Source of the DNA: JABDBL01 sp963845445
GTDB taxonomy: Bacteria; Cyanobacteriota; Vampirovibrionia; Obscuribacterales; Obscuribacteraceae
Assembly (NCBI GenBank): GCA_963845445.1
Contig: CAWJSE010000002.1
Location: 1,612,001-1,676,000, forward strand
Length of the DNA stretch: 64,000 nucleotides
Direction: 5' to 3'
Shown: positions 60,410-64,000 of the stretch, one piece after another
How the letters are laid out: every line of letters starts with the position of its first letter
Numbering within the stretch: position 1 is the stretch's first letter
Notes under the pieces: generated by a model
Told to the model about the DNA's origin: nothing
The model's database searches: none
What the model saw: only the letters and a program-made list of their open reading frames with translations
Program-made: the position numbers and the translations under genes

Positions 60410-62818
60410 ATGAATAATTTCATTACCTGGTTTGAAGAGATTGAATTAAAGGATATAGGGTTAGTTGGAGGCAAAAACGCTTCTTTAGGTGAAATGGTTC
60501 AGTGTTTATCTAAAGAAGGTATTGCTGTACCTACTGGATTTATCATTACCGCTGATGCTTACTCTGAACTAATTAGGGAGGGCAAGATAAGCGAGTCAAT
60601 GAGTCTCCTCCTAAAGGACATAGATAAAAATAATATCGCAGAATTATCACAGCGTTCCCAAGCAGTAAGATCCCTTATTAAAAAAGCCGGACTACCAACT
60701 AGTGTAATCACACAAATCAGCGATGCTTACCGCAAGCTTGAATCTCGTTATGGTAATAATGTTGATGTTGCTGTTCGCTCTAGTGCTACTGCTGAAGACT
60801 TACCTGAGGCATCATTTGCAGGGCAACAAGAGTCCTTTCTTAATGTACGCGGAGAACAGGCTTTGCTTGAGGCTTGTCTAAACTGTTTTGCTTCCTTATT
60901 TACAGACCGGGCAGTTTCATATCGTATTGATAATAATTTTGATCATATGGGCGTGCGTTTATCAATTGGTGTGCAAAAAATGGTGCGTTCTGATTTGGCA
61001 AGCTCCGGTGTAATTTTTACACTTGATCCAGAAAGCGGCTTTCGCAATGTTGTTTTAGTGAGTTCTGCTTATGGCTTAGGTGAAAACATTGTTGCCGGGC
61101 GAGTAGACCCTGACGAATTTTTGGTATTCAAACCTAGCTTGCCCAGCCATAGCTGTCCGATTATCCGCCATAAATTAGGTGCTAAACAATTAAAGCTGAT
61201 CTACAGTGGACATGGTAGTCACACTACAAAGAATATAGCGGTTACGCCCGAAGATCGTGCTCGTTTTAGTCTGAGCAACGAAGAAGTATTAACTCTAGCA
61301 CGTTGGGCTTGCCGTATTGAAGAACACTATACGCGTCGATATGGTCGATTAACTGCTATGGACATAGAATGGGCAAAAGACGGTACCGATAATAAGCTTT
61401 ATATCGTGCAAGCTAGACCTGAAACAACCCACTTATTACAAGAATCGAGGACACTGACCACCTATCGTTTGACAAAACCAGGAACCAAACTCCTTTCGGG
61501 GCGAGCTGTTGGTGAACATATTGGAAGCGGACGAGTTCGTGCTTTATCAGGGGCTTCAGACCTTGGATCTTTTAAGGACGGTGAAGTATTAGTTGCTGAT
61601 ATGACCGATCCTGACTGGGAACCAATAATGAAAAGGGCTGCTGCTATTATCACTAATCGTGGGGGGCGTACTTGCCATGCTGCTATTGTTAGCAGAGAAA
61701 TCGGCGTACCTTGCATTGTTGGCACGCAGAAAGCAACCGAATTATTAGTTACAGGGAGAGAGGTTACTGTTTCCTGTGCAGAAGGTGGCACTGGTATTAT
61801 ATACGATGGCATTTTGCCTTATGAAAAAAAAGAGATACAATTAGATGAATTGCCAGAAACCAAAACACGCTTGTTGGTAAATTTAGGCAATCCCGAACAT
61901 GCTCTTGCTTTGGCTTCTCTTCCTGTTGACGGGGTTGGATTGGCACGCGAAGAGTTTATAATTGCCAATGAAATTAAAGTTCATCCATTAGCCCTTACTC
62001 GCTTCGACGAAGTAAAAGACCCACAAACTAGAGAAGCAATTAAAGAATTAACACGGAGTTATGCAACACCAACGGATTATTTTGTTGAAAAGCTAGCAGA
62101 AGGGGTGGGCATGATTGCAGCTGCCTTTTACCCCAAACAAGTGATCGTGAGACTATCTGATTTTAAAACAAACGAATACGCTAATTTGCTGGGTGGTAAA
62201 TATTTTGAGCCCAAAGAAGATAATCCTATGATTGGCTTTCGTGGCGCCTCTCGTTATTATGATGATCGCTACCGCGATGGTTTTGCATTGGAGTGCAGAG
62301 CTCTCCTCAAAGCGCGAGAGGATATGGGGTTAATCAATATTAAAATAATGGTGCCGTTTTGCCGCACGGTAAAAGAAGGACAAATGGTTCTTGATGAAAT
62401 GTCTAAAAACGGATTAGCCAGAGGCAAAAACGGTCTGGAAGTTTATATGATGTGTGAATTACCATCAAATGTATTATGTATCGATGAATTTGCCCAGTTG
62501 TTTGACGGGTTTTCTATTGGTTCAAATGATCTTACTCAACTTACCCTTGGCTTGGACCGCGATTCTGAATTAGTCGCTAGATTATTCGATGAACGGGATT
62601 TATCTGTAAAGCGAGCTATCACGCAGGCAATTAGCGGTGCCAAAAGGCATGGTAGAAAAATCGGTATCTGTGGACAGGCTCCTAGCGATTATCCTGAAAT
62701 TGTCAAATTTTTAGTTGAACAAGGAATTGATACCATTTCGTTAAGCGAAGATGTCATCTTGAAAACACTCCTTAGCATAGCTGAAATTGAAAGCCAAACC
62801 GCTTTGGTACGTGCCTAA
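60410..62818 (+). CDS. ppsA: Phosphoenolpyruvate synthase
   Basis: 802 residues, the usual length. It converts pyruvate, ATP and water to phosphoenolpyruvate, AMP and phosphate in gluconeogenesis. Domains in order: N-terminal nucleotide-binding (VGGKNASLGEMVQ, RSSATAEDLPEASFAGQQESFLNV), the swivelling phosphohistidine domain (GGRTCHAAIVSREIGVPCIVG, His is the phosphorylated residue), and the C-terminal PEP-binding barrel (VGLAREEF, RLSDFKTNEY, GSNDLTQLTLGLDRDS, GICGQAPSDYP with the catalytic Cys). ATG follows GGAGAAG. It is complete and appears intact. Confidence 0.97.
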   Translation: MNNFITWFEEIELKDIGLVGGKNASLGEMVQCLSKEGIAVPTGFIITADAYSELIREGKISESMSLLLKDIDKNNIAELSQRSQAVRSLIKKAGLPTSVITQISDAYRKLESRYGNNVDVAVRSSATAEDLPEASFAGQQESFLNVRGEQALLEACLNCFASLFTDRAVSYRIDNNFDHMGVRLSIGVQKMVRSDLASSGVIFTLDPESGFRNVVLVSSAYGLGENIVAGRVDPDEFLVFKPSLPSHSCPIIRHKLGAKQLKLIYSGHGSHTTKNIAVTPEDRARFSLSNEEVLTLARWACRIEEHYTRRYGRLTAMDIEWAKDGTDNKLYIVQARPETTHLLQESRTLTTYRLTKPGTKLLSGRAVGEHIGSGRVRALSGASDLGSFKDGEVLVADMTDPDWEPIMKRAAAIITNRGGRTCHAAIVSREIGVPCIVGTQKATELLVTGREVTVSCAEGGTGIIYDGILPYEKKEIQLDELPETKTRLLVNLGNPEHALALASLPVDGVGLAREEFIIANEIKVHPLALTRFDEVKDPQTREAIKELTRSYATPTDYFVEKLAEGVGMIAAAFYPKQVIVRLSDFKTNEYANLLGGKYFEPKEDNPMIGFRGASRYYDDRYRDGFALECRALLKAREDMGLINIKIMVPFCRTVKEGQMVLDEMSKNGLARGKNGLEVYMMCELPSNVLCIDEFAQLFDGFSIGSNDLTQLTLGLDRDSELVARLFDERDLSVKRAITQAISGAKRHGRKIGICGQAPSDYPEIVKFLVEQGIDTISLSEDVILKTLLSIAEIESQTALVRA

Positions 62819-62917
62819 CTTGATTACGAAACCGATCATCCTAAAGACTGATTTATTCACAATATCCGTTTCTAATCCTGCTGGATAGTCACTTCGAATG
62901 ATGCAAGAAATTATTGA

Positions 62918-63802
62918 ATGTCAGATGATAACAGAAGTGAAAGTCCGGAGACTAATATTATGAAAAACAATTCTTACCTTTTAGCACTGGATGGCTCGGT
63001 TGAGTCTAAAGCTGCAGCATACGTTGCCTGGCAGTTAGCAAAAAAGACTGGTGCGCGGCTTGTCGCTCAACATGTGGTTAATATTCGTGATACTTGGCGG
63101 TTTCTTCGCCCTAAGTCAGCCGGTTTGATAGGCAGTGGGCCTTATATAGAGGCATTTGAACACGTCACCGAAGGACAGCGTTCAGTAGCAGAAGCTCTTA
63201 TGGAATCTTATCGTACACAGGCAGCAGGACAAAACATAGACTTTGCTACCTACATCGATGAGGGCGACGTAGTAAGCGAAATAACTAAGAGAACAAGAGA
63301 GCATGACCTGCTTATCATTGGTCACCGTAAGATAAATGAGAAACAGAATGGAGAATATAGTTTGTGTGAAGAACTAGCAAACTTTTCCTATTGTCCCATA
63401 TTAATAGTAACCTCTGATTGCAGCCATTGGAAGAAGCTACGTATCAATATAGAAAATACAAAAATAGATTTGGCAGCGGTTGAAAAACTAAGTAAATTTG
63501 GACAAAGTATTGGGTTATTGATGCAGCTCAATATAAGCTCGTCCATCCCTACCGCTAATCTCCAAAGCTTATTAAGTGTCCTCCCCTTATGCCCGGGGTC
63601 TAAATCTTGGGATATATACATGGAGGGCGATAGCTCAGAGATTCATGACGATGAGCTACCGGTAATAATGCCAACTTTAACAAGAAGTGGTTCGAGTGTG
63701 CGGACTAATTTAAAAACCGAAATCAATAAAATGTCACAGCCAGCTACTTTAGTTTGGCTTCCCACCTCCCGTGTAATGGCTCCGGTTGGAATCAGTATAT
63801 AA
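62918..63802 (+). CDS. Universal stress protein-like protein (UspA fold)
   Basis: 294 residues from the first start; an ATG at 62960 (MKNNSYLLALDGSVES) looks at least as likely, giving 280. The first 150 residues match the Usp fold: SYLLALDGSVESKAAAYVAWQLAKKTGARLVAQHVV at the start and EGDVVSEITKRTREHDLLIIGHRK, then CPILIVTSD near the ATP-binding end. The C-terminal 140 residues are a second, more diverged half. It follows ppsA by 99 bases. In many bacteria Usp proteins accompany energy-stress genes, which would fit. Confidence 0.8.
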   Translation: MSDDNRSESPETNIMKNNSYLLALDGSVESKAAAYVAWQLAKKTGARLVAQHVVNIRDTWRFLRPKSAGLIGSGPYIEAFEHVTEGQRSVAEALMESYRTQAAGQNIDFATYIDEGDVVSEITKRTREHDLLIIGHRKINEKQNGEYSLCEELANFSYCPILIVTSDCSHWKKLRINIENTKIDLAAVEKLSKFGQSIGLLMQLNISSSIPTANLQSLLSVLPLCPGSKSWDIYMEGDSSEIHDDELPVIMPTLTRSGSSVRTNLKTEINKMSQPATLVWLPTSRVMAPVGISI

Positions 63803-64000
63803 TTTGTGCCTTTAATAAGAGTGGATTGCAGAGAAATAATTATTCAGTATAACAACTTTCAAATTACAGCCAGTCATGTGTTAAGGCTCGTCTCAGTCAT
63901 GTACTTCGTAGTCAAACTATGTCTTAGAACTGGGAGTTATCTGTTCTCTTCGTTTTGATCGCTGGATTCTCAACGCTCATTTTTTTCATGGGACATGCAC
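63803..64000. other. End of window, no gene seen
   Basis: 198 bases after the stress-protein gene. I see no credible gene or RNA. Confidence 0.4.

Overview
This 64 kb window looks like the chromosome of a non-photosynthetic member of the cyanobacterial lineage (Melainabacteria/Vampirovibrionia type). The main evidence is the RNA polymerase locus. The beta-prime subunit is split into rpoC1 and rpoC2, and rpoC2 has a very large insertion of repeated beta-rich modules after the trigger loop, as in Cyanobacteria. rpoB is not joined to rplJL. No photosynthesis gene is present. The AT-rich composition and the TPR, TonB-C and Ser/Thr-kinase proteins fit, but the taxonomic call is inference.

Layout. 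(1) 1-26.6 kb is core chromosome: a TonB-C/TPR/TraB-type protein, a Ser/Thr kinase with a TPR tail, a membrane-anchored SGNH hydrolase, rpoB-rpoC1-rpoC2 (minus strand), a Xer-type recombinase, a class A penicillin-binding protein, a hotdog thioesterase, an acyl-CoA synthetase with an alpha/beta hydrolase, and a TPR/membrane-protein cluster ending at tRNA-Gly(CCC). Four genes here are each split by a single-base frameshift. (2) 26.6-55.8 kb is a tandem array of two integrative elements in the 3' end of the tRNA gene. Three identical 42-bp copies of the tRNA 3' end (26635, 40941, 55767) bound element 1 (about 14.3 kb) and element 2 (about 14.8 kb). Each has its own P4-type integrase at the right end and its own pair of arm-type direct repeats. 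Element 1 carries a prim-pol/DUF3987 replication protein, small DNA-binding proteins, two proteins with HEPN-like RNase motifs, a YedK/HMCES protein, and a two-gene operon of a winged-helix-like protein plus a proteasome-like Ntn hydrolase. Element 2 carries a PIN-domain protein with a DUF5677-like partner (interrupted by an IS21-type element), a possible HEPN protein, a HigBA-type toxin-antitoxin pair with a clear promoter/operator, and two paralogous membrane proteins sharing a conserved leader. (3) 55.8-60.3 kb is a decayed mobile zone: a truncated IS481-type transposase, a second inverted IS21 copy, a Fic protein cut off before its catalytic motif together with its partner regulator ('mobile mystery' A/B pair), and a DUF1778 antitoxin pseudogene fused end to end with a truncated Hsp20 gene. 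(4) 60.4-64 kb returns to ordinary genes: phosphoenolpyruvate synthase and a universal stress protein.

The core genes serve transcription, cell-wall synthesis, lipid turnover and central carbon metabolism. The two elements look like accumulated genomic islands with defence and toxin-antitoxin cargo. The most novel candidates are the Ntn-hydrolase/winged-helix operon, the HEPN pair, the PIN/DUF5677 pair and the repeated leader in element 2. All functional claims rest on reading motifs by eye, with no database search.
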